Positions 35,840 to 46,391 of a stretch of DNA of 64,000 nucleotides are shown piece after piece (the stretch's first letter is position 1; each line of letters opens with the position of its first letter). Origin of the DNA: Agrobacterium fabrum str. C58 (GTDB lineage: Bacteria > Pseudomonadota > Alphaproteobacteria > Rhizobiales > Rhizobiaceae); NCBI RefSeq assembly GCF_000092025.1, contig NC_003064.2, positions 62,001 through 126,000 on the forward strand, read 5' to 3'. A model generated the notes under the pieces. It saw only the letters and a list, made by a program, of their open reading frames with translations, made no database searches and was not told where the DNA came from. A program made the translations under genes and the position numbers.

Positions 35840-36168
35840 CGGATGGCCCTACGACAATTTGTCTCTCGCAGGTCCAAATCCGCCAAACGCGTGTGGGTGA
35901 TGACAATGCAAAGGACATTTATGTGCAAGCTTTTCGGTTTCGTTCGCAAAATATTTCTACAACCCATTGGCGCTCGATCAGCTGTGATGGAGATGCGCCA
36001 GGTTTTTGGCCCAGACGCTACCTTTTCTATCATGGTGCCTGTAGATTGGCTGGACGAGTCGCAGACGGAAAAGCTTGTGATCAGCGCGCCGCGTGGCGTG
36101 TAGACGAGGAGGTGTCGCTGCGCAGTTTCGCTGCCGCGCGGTTTGCCTGTGTTTCGGCGTGGAATATT
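35840..36168 (+). other. Unidentified interrupted frame next to ISL3
   Basis: The frame carrying VFGPDATFSIMVPVDWLDES and LVISAPRG ends at a TAG (36101-36103); another frame continues DEEVSLRSFAAARFACVSAW up to the IS end. It looks like the remains of a small gene disrupted before or by the insertion. The family was not recognised. Confidence 0.35.
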
Positions 36169-37820
36169 GGCTCTGACTCAGTTTTGATGCAGTTGTAACG
36201 ATGCTGTCTTGCTGGTTTCCACAAAGGAATCAGCATGATGAGCACCAAGTTCCGCGCTTCTGATTTGGTACCGGCTGGCTTCACCGCCGAACGCATCACT
36301 CACATTGATGACGAGACCCGCATCGTGCTTTCCCGAGCAGTCGCTAGCGCGGCGTGTCCGGCATGCGGACGAATGTCGCGAACGGTTCGAAGTCGCTATT
36401 GCCGCCAAGTCGCGGACCTTCCCCTCTCTGGGAAACGCGTCAGGCTGCTCGTACAGACACGAAGATTCGCTTGCGATGCCGTGCTCTGCGGCAGACAAAT
36501 ATTCGCTGAGCGGTTTGGCGAGGTCCTGCTTCCCTATGCCAGACGAACCGGACGCCTCGAACATCTCGTCCACCATTTGGCGCTTGCGCTTGGCGGAAGA
36601 CCGGCGGCGCGTTTTGCCCAACGGCTGATGCTTCCCGTAAGCAACGATACCTTGCTCCGCGTTATCCGCAGGCAAGGACTTCCGCCGTCGACCCCGCCCT
36701 CGGTGATCGGCATCGACGACTGGGCATGGCGGCGCAACCATCGCTACGGCACGATCGTGTGCGATCTGGAACGTCGGCGGCCGGTCAGTCTGCTGCCGGA
36801 CCGGGAGCCGGCGACGGCAGAGGCGTGGTTGCGGGGAAATCCCCAAATCGAGATCATTGCTCGCGACCGCGGTGGCGCTTACGGGCTGGCGGCAGCAAAG
36901 GCGTTGCCTGATGCAGTGCAGGTCGCTGATCGATGGCATCTGATGGAGAATGCCAGCCGTGCGTTCCTGGACGCCGTCCGCAAGTCGATGCGGCAAATCC
37001 GCAAGACACTCAAAGCAACGCGCGTCAATCCCAAGCTGCTGACCGCGGCCGAACGCCTTCAATACGAAGGCTATCTCCGGCGCGAACAGACCAACGCGGC
37101 CATCATCGCGCTGGCAAAGGACGGTATCATGATCAAGGAAATCGTGCGCCGTACCGGTCATAGCCGTGGCTTGGTCCGCCAAGTGCTCAGAGGTCAACGA
37201 AACGATGTCTTTCGGTCCAGAGAAAGCTCATTGGAGAGCTATTTTGAATGGCTCGACGCGCAATGGGCCGCCGGCAAGCGGAACGCTACTGAGCTATGGC
37301 GGCGTTTGCGAACACAGGGATTTCGTGGTTCTCGCCGGGTCGTGAGTGAATGGGCCACGAGAAGAAAGCGGGCCGACAAGGCGGATGCGGAATCGTTGAC
37401 CCGCATTCCCTCCGCCCGAACGATTGCCCGCCTTTTGACAAACAGCAGAGACAACCTGACAAAATCCGAGACCGTCACCATCGCGGCCATCGAAAGCGGC
37501 GTCCCGTTGCTCATTGCGGCTCGCGATATCATTACCGACTTCCATCTGATGATCCGGCGCAAAGCGGAAAACCAACTCACGTCTTGGATCGACCGCGCCC
37601 GCGACAGTCTGGTTTCATCCTTTGGCAATGGCGTGGTGAAAGACATTCAGGCTGTCCGGGCAGCTATCGTCTCACCCTGGTCAAATGGACAAACCGAAGG
37701 GCAGATCACCAAGCTCAAGCTGGTGAAACGCCAAATGTACGGACGCGGAAAACTTGATCTTCTTCAAGCCCGGCTGATCGGTGCGACATGAGAGAATTGC
37801 ACCAAATCTGCGTCAGAGCC
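36169..37820 (+). mobile_element. ISL3-family insertion sequence, apparently complete
   Basis: The ends are inverted repeats: GGCTCTGACTCAGTTTTGAT at the left (from 36169), and at the right (to 37820) the complement of GGCTCTGACGCAGATTTGGT. AATATT borders both ends outside the repeats, but it is palindromic, so a target duplication cannot be proved. One intact transposase gene fills the element. It sits in older IS debris: an IS3 fragment on the left and an IS21-like end on the right. Confidence 0.8.
36235..37791 (+). CDS. ISL3-family transposase
   Basis: 518 residues, full length. The N-terminal zinc-binding region has CPACGRMSRTVRSRYCRQVADLPLSG and RRFACDAVLCGRQIFAERF. The DDE-type core has VIGIDDWAWRRNHRYGTIVCDLERRRPV and EIIARDRGGAYGLAA, then VADRWHLMENA, and the C-terminal SPWSNGQTEGQITKLKLVKRQMYGRG carries the Glu. 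It catalyses cut-and-paste of its own element. No frameshifts, so possibly still active. Confidence 0.92.
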   Translation: MMSTKFRASDLVPAGFTAERITHIDDETRIVLSRAVASAACPACGRMSRTVRSRYCRQVADLPLSGKRVRLLVQTRRFACDAVLCGRQIFAERFGEVLLPYARRTGRLEHLVHHLALALGGRPAARFAQRLMLPVSNDTLLRVIRRQGLPPSTPPSVIGIDDWAWRRNHRYGTIVCDLERRRPVSLLPDREPATAEAWLRGNPQIEIIARDRGGAYGLAAAKALPDAVQVADRWHLMENASRAFLDAVRKSMRQIRKTLKATRVNPKLLTAAERLQYEGYLRREQTNAAIIALAKDGIMIKEIVRRTGHSRGLVRQVLRGQRNDVFRSRESSLESYFEWLDAQWAAGKRNATELWRRLRTQGFRGSRRVVSEWATRRKRADKADAESLTRIPSARTIARLLTNSRDNLTKSETVTIAAIESGVPLLIAARDIITDFHLMIRRKAENQLTSWIDRARDSLVSSFGNGVVKDIQAVRAAIVSPWSNGQTEGQITKLKLVKRQMYGRGKLDLLQARLIGAT

Positions 37821-37866
37821 AATATTGGACGCCGATAAGGGGTCAACATTCCGAGCCGATTGACAT
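37821..37866. repeat. IS21-type terminal repeat remnant
   Basis: TTGGACGCCGATAAGGGGTC followed by AACATTCCGAGCCGATTGACAT has the two-fold motif (GGACGCCGAT...GAGCCGATTGACA) seen at IS21-family ends. No istA or istB is nearby, so only a terminus remains. Confidence 0.45.
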
Positions 37867-38309
37867 GCAATCGTCCCGGTAATGGGTTCAATCCATGCTC
37901 GACCATACCGGTTCGTGGATTCTCTCAAGATTTTCGCATCACTTCGCTCTGCTATGGAGGACGACAACCTGCGTAGATTGCCGGAGTTCGGGGGTGCCGA
38001 TCAGTTCATCGCCAGCAACTTCGTTCTCGCTGTTCCCGCATACGCGAGCGCCGCCGTCGCTTCGCTTTGGGAGCTGTCAAAAGGCTCTGACGTCCTTTGA
38101 GGTCTTCTTCGGATCCGGGATCTGCTCCCAGCCTCAAGCACGGTGGAAAGCGATCATTGGTCTCCTGTCGAAAATGCTTTCCCAATTCTGCGAGCAATCA
38201 ATCAATTTGACTTCGTATGGACGCTGCTAAATCGGGGTTTCTCACAAGCTCCCTTAAAACATCCGGCATGGCGATCTGAATGTCGTCGTGCTGCTGACTA
38301 AAGCGCTTT
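37867..38309. other. Gene-free stretch
   Basis: No gene recognised. Short open frames on both strands have no ribosome sites or known motifs. The stretch GGGTTCAATCC at about 37882 recalls a tRNA T-loop but has no other tRNA parts. Confidence 0.4.
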
Positions 38310-39083
38310 TTATAGCAGCCTGCCTTGCTCCTCCGACTCGCCAGATTTCGACACAATCGACGACCCATAAGGCTCGCGCGACAGAATAATCAACGCATCG
38401 TTCGGTAGTGGGCGGGCGAGGTGCTTTGCCTCGTCCCAGGGTGCCCGCATCCAGATTTCGGTTTCTTCCCTCGTCAGCAGCAGAACGGGCATGGCCTTCT
38501 CATGGATCGGCTTGACGAGATCATTGGGATCCGTGGTCAAGAAGCCATAGAGGTCGTCAGTGGTGAGGCCGTCACGTACTTTGCGTACACTCTTCCATTG
38601 CGGCACGTGGATACCGGCGAAAAACATCAGCGACTTTGCCTCATCACGGGCAAACCAGGCATTGGGCACATTGCCGCCTTCCTGTTTGCTCGCGGGGTCC
38701 GGTTCGGCGAAGCTTGTGACCGGGACAAGACACCTGTGTTCGACACCAAACCACCGCGTCCAGTGAGGCAGGTTGAGCTTGCGGACATTGGTCACGCCAC
38801 GGTCCGGCTCCATGCGAATGAGTTCGTTGATATCGAAGGCTTTGCCCTTGGCCTTGAGTTTATCTGCTCGAGCTTCCGCAGCCTTCTTTTGCACGAAGAT
38901 CGGTGAGGGCAGGCCCCATCGGGCATGAACCAGCTGCTTCTTGCCGTCCGCCGTGTTTCGGACGATCGGCCCCATCTGGTCGGGGTTCATCTGATAGGCT
39001 GGCATCAGATTGATCAGGCTTTCGGCGTCCTGGGCCCATTTTGAGACCCAGTCCTTGTCTTCCATGCGATAAAGGTTGCACAT
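38310..39083 (-). CDS. SOS response-associated peptidase (YedK/HMCES, SRAP family)
   Basis: 257 residues. The catalytic Cys2 is exposed after Met removal (MCNLYRM). [15 protein letters not shown] and RWGLPSP form the DNA-binding face, and the catalytic His follows in [16 protein letters not shown], with WMRAPWDEA near the end. The family forms a covalent thiazolidine crosslink with abasic sites in single-stranded DNA, protecting them during replication. It lies downstream of the ligase on the same strand (56-base gap) and close to the imu operon, consistent with a repair island. Confidence 0.88.
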   Translation of the reverse strand: MCNLYRMEDKDWVSKWAQDAESLINLMPAYQMNPDQMGPIVRNTADGKKQLVHARWGLPSPIFVQKKAAEARADKLKAKGKAFDINELIRMEPDRGVTNVRKLNLPHWTRWFGVEHRCLVPVTSFAEPDPASKQEGGNVPNAWFARDEAKSLMFFAGIHVPQWKSVRKVRDGLTTDDLYGFLTTDPNDLVKPIHEKAMPVLLLTREETEIWMRAPWDEAKHLARPLPNDALIILSREPYGSSIVSKSGESEEQGRLL

Positions 39084-39138
39084 GGCAGCAATTCCTCCGT
39101 TGCGACCGAATGCAGTTTGTCAGGTTCCGCCTGTGTCG

Positions 39139-40191
39139 CTACTCGAGCCTGTAAACGTCGGCATTGTCTTGCCGTTCCCGCAAGCCCTTGTAGGAAGCGT
39201 GTCGCAATTTACCGTCGGCTGTCCACGCCCGAAACTCGATCTCTGCAATCAGTGTCGGCTCGACCCAAACGATATCTGTTTTTTCGGTAAAGGGCACAGG
39301 CGGCGGCTTTCGTTTCCAGCGCAGCTTGTCGAGCATTTTGCGAAGCCCGATCATCTCGGCTTCTTTGAAGCCCGTGCCGACGTTTCCGACATGGATGAGC
39401 TCGTCGCCGCGATAAGCAGCCACCACCAACGAGGCGAACCCGGCAGGCGATGCCATCGATGGCTCGTAACCCACGACCATGAAGGCTTCGCTCTCGATGC
39501 ATTTGACCTTCACCCAGTCGCCGGCGCGACCGGAACGATAGGGCTGATCCAGATGCTTGCCGACGATGCCTTCAAGACCAAGGCTGCGGATATGCTCCAG
39601 CAGGACGTTGGGGTCAGCGTCGAGTGTTTCCGATAGACGAATGGCGCCGTCGTTTGCCTTTATCGTATCCTCGAGAAGATGCCGGCGTGATCGGTACTCC
39701 ATCTCCCGCAGATCGTGGCCGTCGAGGTACATGAGATCAAAGGCGTAGAGGATGGCATCAGACGCTCGATTGCCAGCCGCCTTGCCCGAAGCACCCAACG
39801 ATTTCTGAAGCAGCCCAAAATCAGGCCGCCCTTCGTCGTCGAGCACCACCGCCTCGCCATCGATGATCATGGTCGCCGGTCCGAGCGCTCGCGCTGCCTC
39901 TGCAATTGCCGGAAACCGATGCGTCCAGTCATGGCCGCCACGCGTCAGGATGCGGACCCCGGTCGGTTCGATATGAACCGCAAGCCGATAGCCATCCCAC
40001 TTCAGCTCCCAGCTCCATTGATCACCTTGTGGCGGATGGGCCTTCAGTTGCTCAAGTGCCGGCTCGACGCGATCAGGCATCGGATTGAACAGAAGCTGTG
40101 GCTGTGCGGGATTGCGCTTCCGACGCGGCTTTGAGCGGATCGGGGCTTCGGTATCACGAAGGAGCGGCTTTGATCTCGGTGGCTTCGTCAT
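39139..40191 (-). CDS. ATP-dependent DNA ligase (LigD/LigC type, ligase domain only)
   Basis: 350 residues. Nucleotidyltransferase motifs are in order: I with the adenylated Lys in ELKWDGYRL (about 63), III in MIIDGEAVVLDD, IIIa in LYAFDLMYLDG, IV in LEGIVGKHL and V in DWVKVKC. The OB-fold follows (FMVVGYEPS, VGNVGTGF, VWVEPTLIAEIEFRAWT), as in the ligase part of LigD used in non-homologous end joining. Polymerase and phosphoesterase domains are absent, and no ku gene is in the window. It is divergent from imuA, sharing a 270-base spacer with the LexA box. Confidence 0.88.
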   Translation of the reverse strand: MTKPPRSKPLLRDTEAPIRSKPRRKRNPAQPQLLFNPMPDRVEPALEQLKAHPPQGDQWSWELKWDGYRLAVHIEPTGVRILTRGGHDWTHRFPAIAEAARALGPATMIIDGEAVVLDDEGRPDFGLLQKSLGASGKAAGNRASDAILYAFDLMYLDGHDLREMEYRSRRHLLEDTIKANDGAIRLSETLDADPNVLLEHIRSLGLEGIVGKHLDQPYRSGRAGDWVKVKCIESEAFMVVGYEPSMASPAGFASLVVAAYRGDELIHVGNVGTGFKEAEMIGLRKMLDKLRWKRKPPPVPFTEKTDIVWVEPTLIAEIEFRAWTADGKLRHASYKGLRERQDNADVYRLE

Positions 40192-40387
40192 GCAGACGAG
40201 TTCAGCACGAAAACCTTAAGAAGATTGTGACGCCGCCCATCTATCCCCGATCGGAGTTCGACACGAGGGGAGTGCGGTAAAAATTCTTGTTATCCCTACA
40301 TCCTTGAATCCTTTTCGAATCTTCGGTTTTGCTAATGTTGGGATAATATTCCTCAACCCAGCGGTGCTTGACTCTTCTGCGGCGGAG

Positions 40388-40402
40388 GAACAAACAATGA
40401 AC
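40388..40402. promoter_or_regulatory. LexA (SOS) box upstream of imuA
   Basis: GAAC-AAACAAT-GAAC matches GAAC-N7-GAAC exactly and ends 61 bases before the imuA start. It should make imuA-imuB-dnaE2 DNA-damage inducible, as in other alphaproteobacteria; the divergent ligase gene may share it. Confidence 0.85.
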
Positions 40403-40463
40403 AAATACAACTTTCGACATGATGTCGATCCTTTGAACACGACCTCGAAGGGAGCCGTGAACG

Positions 40464-41216
40464 ATGACTGCTGCCCATCAGAGGGTGATCTGCGACTTGC
40501 GCGAACGCATCGCCTCAATGGAGGGCGGATCCGCGAAACGAGCCGGAACGCTCGCCTTCGATGTTCCCGAGATCGATGCGGCCCTGCCTGGCGGTGGGCT
40601 TGCCTATGGGGCGCTGCACGAGTTTGCGGGCGGCGGTTCGGGTACCGTTGATGGCGCGGCGGCTGCGCTCTGTGTCGCTGGCATAGCCGCGCGAACGAAA
40701 GGCCCGGTCGTCTGGTGCCTGACGCGACCTGATCTGTTCTTTCCGGGGCTTGCTGAGGTGGGCCTTCACCCCAACCGCGTGATCTTCGTCGAATCCGACA
40801 GGGAAGAGGATGTTCTGGCCAATATGGAAGAAGGCTTGTCCTTCGGCGGAATTGGCGCCGTCGTTGGCGAGCTCGTTCGCCTGCCCATGGTCAGTTCCCG
40901 TCGCCTGCAGCTGGCAGCCGAACGGACGGGGAGCATGGCGCTCGCGGTCCGGCGATGGCGCAGGCAGTCTGAGGCGAATGATTTTGGCCAGCCGACCGCC
41001 TCGACAACAAGGTGGCGGGTGAGCGTGATGCCATCAGAGGAGCTGCCGGTACCGGGGGTGGGCAGGCCTCAATGGTTTCTGGAGTTGATGCGCGTGAAAG
41101 CGGGTGAGTGTGCTGAGTTTCTCGTGAGAGCGTGTGATGACAAGGGTCGTATCCATTTATCTTCCGGATCTGCCGACGGATCGAATACGTCGGGCCGATC
41201 CCTCCATTCCGCCTGA
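40464..41216 (+). CDS. imuA: ImuA, SOS mutagenesis accessory protein
   Basis: 250 residues, a RecA/SulA-like fold without a clear Walker A. LAFDVPEIDAALPGGGLAYGALHEFAGGGSG and VWCLTRPDLFFPGLAEVGLHPNRVIFVESDREEDVL are characteristic blocks. Alphaproteobacterial ImuA is needed with ImuB and DnaE2 for damage-induced mutagenesis. It starts after GGGAG, 61 bases from the LexA box, and its 3' end overlaps imuB by 80 bases in another frame. A decayed second copy lies at 29.7 kb. Confidence 0.88.
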   Translation: MTAAHQRVICDLRERIASMEGGSAKRAGTLAFDVPEIDAALPGGGLAYGALHEFAGGGSGTVDGAAAALCVAGIAARTKGPVVWCLTRPDLFFPGLAEVGLHPNRVIFVESDREEDVLANMEEGLSFGGIGAVVGELVRLPMVSSRRLQLAAERTGSMALAVRRWRRQSEANDFGQPTASTTRWRVSVMPSEELPVPGVGRPQWFLELMRVKAGECAEFLVRACDDKGRIHLSSGSADGSNTSGRSLHSA

Positions 41217-42648
41217 ACAGCCAATCGCCGTGATTGCGAGAAGCGGTTCGAAGCGATGGGTGTCGGCTGCCGATGCCTCTGCGCGCAAGGCAGGCGTTCA
41301 CGTTGGCATGGCCGCGGCAAAGGCACAGTCGCTGTTTCAGGGTCTCATGCTGATCGACGCAGATCCCGAAGCCGATCGCGTCGCACTTGAGCGCATCACG
41401 CTCTGGGCGCTGATGATCTATTCGCCAATCGTCGCCGTCGACGGGATTGATGGTATCGTCATGGATACGGAGGGTGCCGAACATCTGCAGGGCGGCGAGC
41501 TTCCCATGGTCACAAAGATTGCAAACCAGTTCCTGGGCAGGAAGCTGACTGCGCGTGTGGCGGTCGCCGACAGCTGGGGTGCTGCTCATGCCTGTGCCCG
41601 AGCCATCAGTCGCGAGACGATCGTCATTCCACCGGGCGAGACCGTCCGGGCCGTCGAAAAGCTTTCAATCTCGCTTCTGCGTTTGCCGGCAAAAATCGTG
41701 AGCGATCTGCGTATCCTTGGTTTTCAGACGGTCGGCGAGCTCGCAAATACCCCACGTGCCCCGCTTACTCTCCGCTTCGGTCCCGAGATCGGACGCCGTC
41801 TCGATCAGATGCTCTGTCGTATCGCCGAGCCTATCGAGCCGATCCGCACCCCTGAACTGGTGGAAGTCTCGAGAGCCTTCGCTGAACCGATTGGCGCTGC
41901 CGAAACGATCGACAAATATGTCGGCCGCCTCGTCGTCCAACAGGTTGATGCGCTACAGAAGCGCGGCCATGGTGTCCGCCGTGCTGACCTGATCGTCGAG
42001 AAGGTCGACGGTACCAGACAGGCAATCCGTGCGGGAACGGCAAAGCCGGCCCGCGATATCGCCTGGCTGACGAAACTGTTTCGGGACCGGACGGAGAAGA
42101 TCGAGCCGGGTTTCGGGATCGAGAAGCTCACCCTCGTCGCCGTCATGACGGAGCCATTGGAGGAGGCGCAGAAAGCCTCTGCCCTGATTGGGGATGACGT
42201 CACCGATGTGACGCCGCTGATCGACATTTATGGAAACCGTGGACAGAGAGTCTATCGCGTCGCACCGGTTGCATCCGATGTGCCGGAACGCTCCGTCCAG
42301 CGGATCAGCCCTGTTGCCGAGCCGATCGCGGTTGCCTGGGTCAGCCATTGGCGCCGGCCGGTTCGTCTCCTGCCGCGCCCGGAACTGATCGAGGCGATCG
42401 CACTGATGCCGGACCGTCCACCGGTGTCCATCGTCTGGCGTGGCAGACGCCGCAAGGTCAAGCGTGCCGATGGGCCTGAGCGCATTTTTGGAGAGTGGTG
42501 GCAACGCGACGCCGAGATGGATGCCGTGCGCGACTACTTTGTTATCGAGGATGAGGCAGGCGAGCGCCTCTGGGTCTTTCGCTCCGGCGACGGCGTTGAT
42601 CCTGATACCGGTTCTCATCGCTGGTTCTGCCATGGGATTTTCGCATGA
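41137..42648 (+). CDS. imuB: ImuB, Y-family polymerase-like adaptor
   Basis: 503 residues from the ATG; a GTG directly precedes it. The N-terminal two thirds follow the Y-family fold ([22 protein letters not shown]-like palm, [26 protein letters not shown] as the helix-hairpin-helix), but the acidic catalytic residues are missing ([16 protein letters not shown]), as in other ImuB proteins. It therefore acts as a bridge joining the beta clamp, ImuA and DnaE2. The C-terminal extension ([22 protein letters not shown]) is typical. Its stop overlaps the dnaE2 start as ATGA. Confidence 0.9.
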   Translation: MTRVVSIYLPDLPTDRIRRADPSIPPEQPIAVIARSGSKRWVSAADASARKAGVHVGMAAAKAQSLFQGLMLIDADPEADRVALERITLWALMIYSPIVAVDGIDGIVMDTEGAEHLQGGELPMVTKIANQFLGRKLTARVAVADSWGAAHACARAISRETIVIPPGETVRAVEKLSISLLRLPAKIVSDLRILGFQTVGELANTPRAPLTLRFGPEIGRRLDQMLCRIAEPIEPIRTPELVEVSRAFAEPIGAAETIDKYVGRLVVQQVDALQKRGHGVRRADLIVEKVDGTRQAIRAGTAKPARDIAWLTKLFRDRTEKIEPGFGIEKLTLVAVMTEPLEEAQKASALIGDDVTDVTPLIDIYGNRGQRVYRVAPVASDVPERSVQRISPVAEPIAVAWVSHWRRPVRLLPRPELIEAIALMPDRPPVSIVWRGRRRKVKRADGPERIFGEWWQRDAEMDAVRDYFVIEDEAGERLWVFRSGDGVDPDTGSHRWFCHGIFA

Positions 42649-45600
42649 GCTACGCCGAGCTTCAGGTCACGACGCACTTCTCCTTTCTGCGCGGCGCCTC
42701 GTCTGCACAGGAACTGTTCGAGACCGCAAAGGCTCTGGGTATCCAGGCAATCGGCGTCGTTGATCGCAATTCGTTGGCGGGGATTGTTCGCGCACTTGAA
42801 GCCTCACGCGCGACAGATATTCGGCTGGTTGTTGGCTGTCGTCTCGATCTCACCGATGGCATGTCTCTGCTTGTCTATCCCACGGATCGAGCCGCCTATT
42901 CGCGCCTCACCCGTCTAATTACGCTCGGCAAATCGCGGGGTGGCAAGAACAACTGCATTCTGCACTGGGACGATGTCATCGCCTATTCGCGCGGCATGAT
43001 TGGCGTTCTCGTGCCGGATCTGCCGGATGCCACCTGTGCTGCGCAGCTTCGCAGAATTGCAGAAGCGTTTGGCGATCGCGCTTACGTGTCGCTCTGCCTG
43101 CGTCGGCGACAGAATGACCAGATGCGGCTGCATGAGATTTCTAATCTCGCAGCTCGGTTCAAGGTGAAGACCGTCGTCACCAATGACGTGCTGTTTCATG
43201 AGCCGGGCCGGCGGCAACTGCAGGACATCGTCACCTGTATCAGGCACAACACCACGATCGACGATGTCGGCTTTGAGCGCGAACGCCACGCCGACCGCTA
43301 CCTCAAGCCTCCGGAAGAAATGGAGCGCCTGTTTTCGCGATACTCCGAAGCGCTGGCGCGCACTTTGGAAATCGTACGTCGCTGCAAATTCTCGCTTGAG
43401 GAACTGACCTACCAATACCCGGAGGAGGCGATCGTGCCGGGCAAGGATGCCCAGGCCTCGCTGGAGCATTATGTCTGGGAATGTGCGCCGGACCGGTATC
43501 CGGAAGGTCTGCCACAGGATGTATTGAAGACCGTACGCCACGAGCTCGATCTCATCCGCACCATGAAATACGCCCCGTATTTTCTGACGGTGTTTTCGAT
43601 CGTGCGTTTTGCCAGAAGCCAGGGCATTCTCTGTCAGGGCAGGGGGTCCGCCGCCAATAGCGCCGTCTGCTATATTCTTGGCATCACCTCGATCGATCCC
43701 TCGACCAATGATCTCCTATTCGAGCGTTTCGTCAGTCAGGAACGCGACGAGCCGCCGGATATCGATGTCGACTTCGAGCATGAACGGCGCGAGGAGGTCA
43801 TCCAGTGGATTTATAAGACCTACACCAAGGACAAGGCAGCACTTTGCGCGACCGTCACACGGTACCGTGCCAAAGGGGCGATCCGTGATGTCGGCAAGGC
43901 CCTCGGCCTTCCGGAGGACGTCATCAAGGCCCTGTCATCAGGCATGTGGTCGTGGTCGGAAGAGGTCCCGGATCGGAATATCCGGGAACTTAATCTCAAT
44001 CCGGACGATCGCCGTCTGGCGCTCACCCTGAAACTGGCGCAGCAGTTGATGGGCGCGCCGCGCCATCTCGGTCAGCATCCTGGCGGCTTTGTCCTGACAC
44101 ATGACCGGCTGGACGATCTCGTGCCGATCGAGCCGGCGACGATGAAAGACAGGCAGATTATCGAATGGGACAAGGATGACGTCGAGGCACTGAAGTTCAT
44201 GAAGGTGGACGTTTTGGCATTGGGGATGCTCACCTGCATGGCCAAGGCTTTCGATCTCATCCGCGAACATAAGGGCCAGCAACTTGATCTCTCGAACATC
44301 GAGCAGGAGGACGCGGCGACCTATGCAATGATCCGCAAGGCCGATACGCTCGGCACGTTCCAGATCGAAAGCCGCGCGCAGATGGCGATGCTGCCGCGGT
44401 TAAAACCGCGCACCTTCTACGATCTCGTCGTGCAGGTGGCGATCGTCCGCCCCGGCCCGATCCAGGGCGACATGGTGCACCCCTATCTTCGCCGGCGTGA
44501 AGGCAAGGAGCCGGTCGAGTATCCGACACCCGAGTTGGAGGCCGTGCTTGGAAAAACGCTGGGCGTGCCACTGTTTCAGGAGAGCGCCATGCGGGTTGCC
44601 ATGGTCTGTGCAGGCTTTACCGGTGGTGAGGCCGATCAATTGCGCAAATCGATGGCCACTTTCAAGTTCACCGGCGGCGTCTCACGTTTCAAGGACAAGC
44701 TCGTCTCGGGGATGGTGAAGAATGGTTATTCGCCAGAGTTTGCCGAAAAGACCTTTTCGCAGCTCGAAGGCTTTGGCTCCTATGGCTTTCCGGAAAGCCA
44801 TGCCGCCTCCTTCGCGCTGATCGCCTATGCTTCCAACTACATCAAGTGCCATTATCCGGATGTGTTTTGCGCAGCACTTCTCAACAGTCAGCCGATGGGA
44901 TTTTATGCTCCGGCCCAGATTGTTGGTGACGCGATCAAACATGGTGTCGAGGTGCGGCCGGTCTGCGTCAACCGCTCGCGATGGGACTGCACGCTGGAAA
45001 GGATTGAGGGCAGCGATCGTCATGCTGTGCGCCTCGGGTTTCGGCAGGTGAAAGGGCTGGCTGTCGCGGACGCCGCACGGATCGTTGCAGCGCGCATGAA
45101 CAACCCGTTCGCCTCAGTCGATGACATGTGGCGCCGGTCCAGCGTGCCGACCGAAGCACTTGTTCAACTCGCGGAGGCCGACGCCTTTCTGCCATCGCTG
45201 AAACTCGAACGACGCGATGCGCTCTGGGCGATCAAGGCGCTGCGCGACGAGCCCTTACCGTTGTTCGCAGCCGCAGCCGAACGCGAGGCGACGGCCATTG
45301 CCGAGCAACAGGAGCCGGAGGTCGCCCTTCGGCAGATGACGGACGGGCACAACGTCATCGAAGATTACAGCCATACGGGCTTGACGCTACGGCAGCATCC
45401 GGTTGCGTTCCTGCGCAGGGACCTGTCGGCACGCAACATCATCCCTTGTGCGGAGGCGATGAATGCTCGGGATGGGCGATGGGTTTATACTGCAGGTTTG
45501 GTGCTGGTGCGCCAGAAGCCCGGGTCGGCCAAGGGTGTCATGTTCATCACCATCGAGGACGAAACAGGCCCTGCCAACATCGTCGTCTGGCCGTCACTGT

Positions 45601-45902
45601 TCGAGAAGCGCAGGAGCGTGGTGCTCGGATCCTCGATGATGGCAATCAATGGGCGGATTCAGCGGGAAGGGGAGGTCGTGCATCTTGTCGCGCAGCAACT
45701 CTTCGACCTGTCAGCGGACCTTGTCGGTCTGGCTGATCGGGATACCGGGTTCAGGCTGCCGGCGGGGCGGGGCGACGAGTTTGCCCACGGCGGCGGCGGG
45801 CCTGATTCGCGTGATCGACAAAAGCCTGTTGTCCCGCGGGACATGTTCACACCCGATCTCCATATAGATACGCTGAAGATAAAAAGTCGGAATTTTCAGT
45901 GA
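42645..45902 (+). CDS. dnaE2: Error-prone DNA polymerase III alpha subunit DnaE2 (ImuC)
   Basis: 1085 residues, the normal length of DnaE2. The PHP domain opens the protein ([23 protein letters not shown]). The C-family polymerase active site is [17 protein letters not shown] (about 373-389), preceded by [53 protein letters not shown] and [24 protein letters not shown] follow, then an OB-fold near 980 ([29 protein letters not shown]). It replaces the replicative alpha subunit at lesions and is the catalytic part of the ImuABC mutasome. Intact, third gene of the SOS operon. Confidence 0.95.
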   Translation: MSYAELQVTTHFSFLRGASSAQELFETAKALGIQAIGVVDRNSLAGIVRALEASRATDIRLVVGCRLDLTDGMSLLVYPTDRAAYSRLTRLITLGKSRGGKNNCILHWDDVIAYSRGMIGVLVPDLPDATCAAQLRRIAEAFGDRAYVSLCLRRRQNDQMRLHEISNLAARFKVKTVVTNDVLFHEPGRRQLQDIVTCIRHNTTIDDVGFERERHADRYLKPPEEMERLFSRYSEALARTLEIVRRCKFSLEELTYQYPEEAIVPGKDAQASLEHYVWECAPDRYPEGLPQDVLKTVRHELDLIRTMKYAPYFLTVFSIVRFARSQGILCQGRGSAANSAVCYILGITSIDPSTNDLLFERFVSQERDEPPDIDVDFEHERREEVIQWIYKTYTKDKAALCATVTRYRAKGAIRDVGKALGLPEDVIKALSSGMWSWSEEVPDRNIRELNLNPDDRRLALTLKLAQQLMGAPRHLGQHPGGFVLTHDRLDDLVPIEPATMKDRQIIEWDKDDVEALKFMKVDVLALGMLTCMAKAFDLIREHKGQQLDLSNIEQEDAATYAMIRKADTLGTFQIESRAQMAMLPRLKPRTFYDLVVQVAIVRPGPIQGDMVHPYLRRREGKEPVEYPTPELEAVLGKTLGVPLFQESAMRVAMVCAGFTGGEADQLRKSMATFKFTGGVSRFKDKLVSGMVKNGYSPEFAEKTFSQLEGFGSYGFPESHAASFALIAYASNYIKCHYPDVFCAALLNSQPMGFYAPAQIVGDAIKHGVEVRPVCVNRSRWDCTLERIEGSDRHAVRLGFRQVKGLAVADAARIVAARMNNPFASVDDMWRRSSVPTEALVQLAEADAFLPSLKLERRDALWAIKALRDEPLPLFAAAAEREATAIAEQQEPEVALRQMTDGHNVIEDYSHTGLTLRQHPVAFLRRDLSARNIIPCAEAMNARDGRWVYTAGLVLVRQKPGSAKGVMFITIEDETGPANIVVWPSLFEKRRSVVLGSSMMAINGRIQREGEVVHLVAQQLFDLSADLVGLADRDTGFRLPAGRGDEFAHGGGGPDSRDRQKPVVPRDMFTPDLHIDTLKIKSRNFQ

Positions 45903-45992
45903 TTTTTCGCTATCCCGGGAGCCGCGCCGCTTGGCGTCCCTCGAGGGCCCCCGCAGCATTTTTTTGGAAAACAGTAGAGTTGGCGTGCAGCC

Positions 45993-46391
45993 ATGGGTGC
46001 CACATCAGCGCGATCATTACCGAACGAGGCTGAGCATGTATGGGAGGGGGACGACAGCGCGCTCTACAGCGGCGAATGGTTCGAGATCGCCGACGCATCC
46101 CACGACTACACGTTTGAGATACTGCCGCCGCTCTCGATCAAGGCCGGGATATTCGCCATGCGCGAATTCCCGAACGGTTTGGTCACCAGCATCCTCTTCT
46201 GTCTGCCGGTCGACGGGTGCCTCTGGCACTTCCGCGGTTATTGCGACCTGGCCGACAAGAGCTCGCCCGAACGCATGTAAAGCGCTGTCATCGAACGCGA
46301 ATCCAGGCCCTCCCTTGTGATGACGCACGACGAGAAGCTGGAACATATTTGGTCGCGCACTGCGGACGATTGTCTCGGTTATGCGGCATAA
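45993..46391 (+). pseudogene. DUF1419 protein with in-frame TAA
   Basis: The frame to 46280 gives 95 residues containing WEGDDSALYSGEWFEIADASHDY and ILPPLSIKAGIFAMREF, the DUF1419 pattern found on rhizobial plasmids. After SPERM there is a TAA (46278-46280). The same frame then continues with SAVIERESRPSL and EKLEHIWSRTADDCLGYAA to the next TAA at 46389, which is the expected family C-terminus. A single base change at the Lys/Arg codon would explain this. An in-frame TAG shortly before the ATG shortens the N-terminus as well. Function unknown. Confidence 0.65.

Noticed and set aside
36163..37826. AATATT at both ends of ISL3 as a target-site duplication
   Set aside because: The hexamer is palindromic and shorter than the 8 bp usual for the family, so it cannot be told from extended inverted repeats.
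37882..37910. GGGTTCAATCC...CGACCA resembling the 3' half of a tRNA and thus an attachment site
   Set aside because: No acceptor, D or anticodon stems can be formed upstream, and the T-stem has a mismatch.
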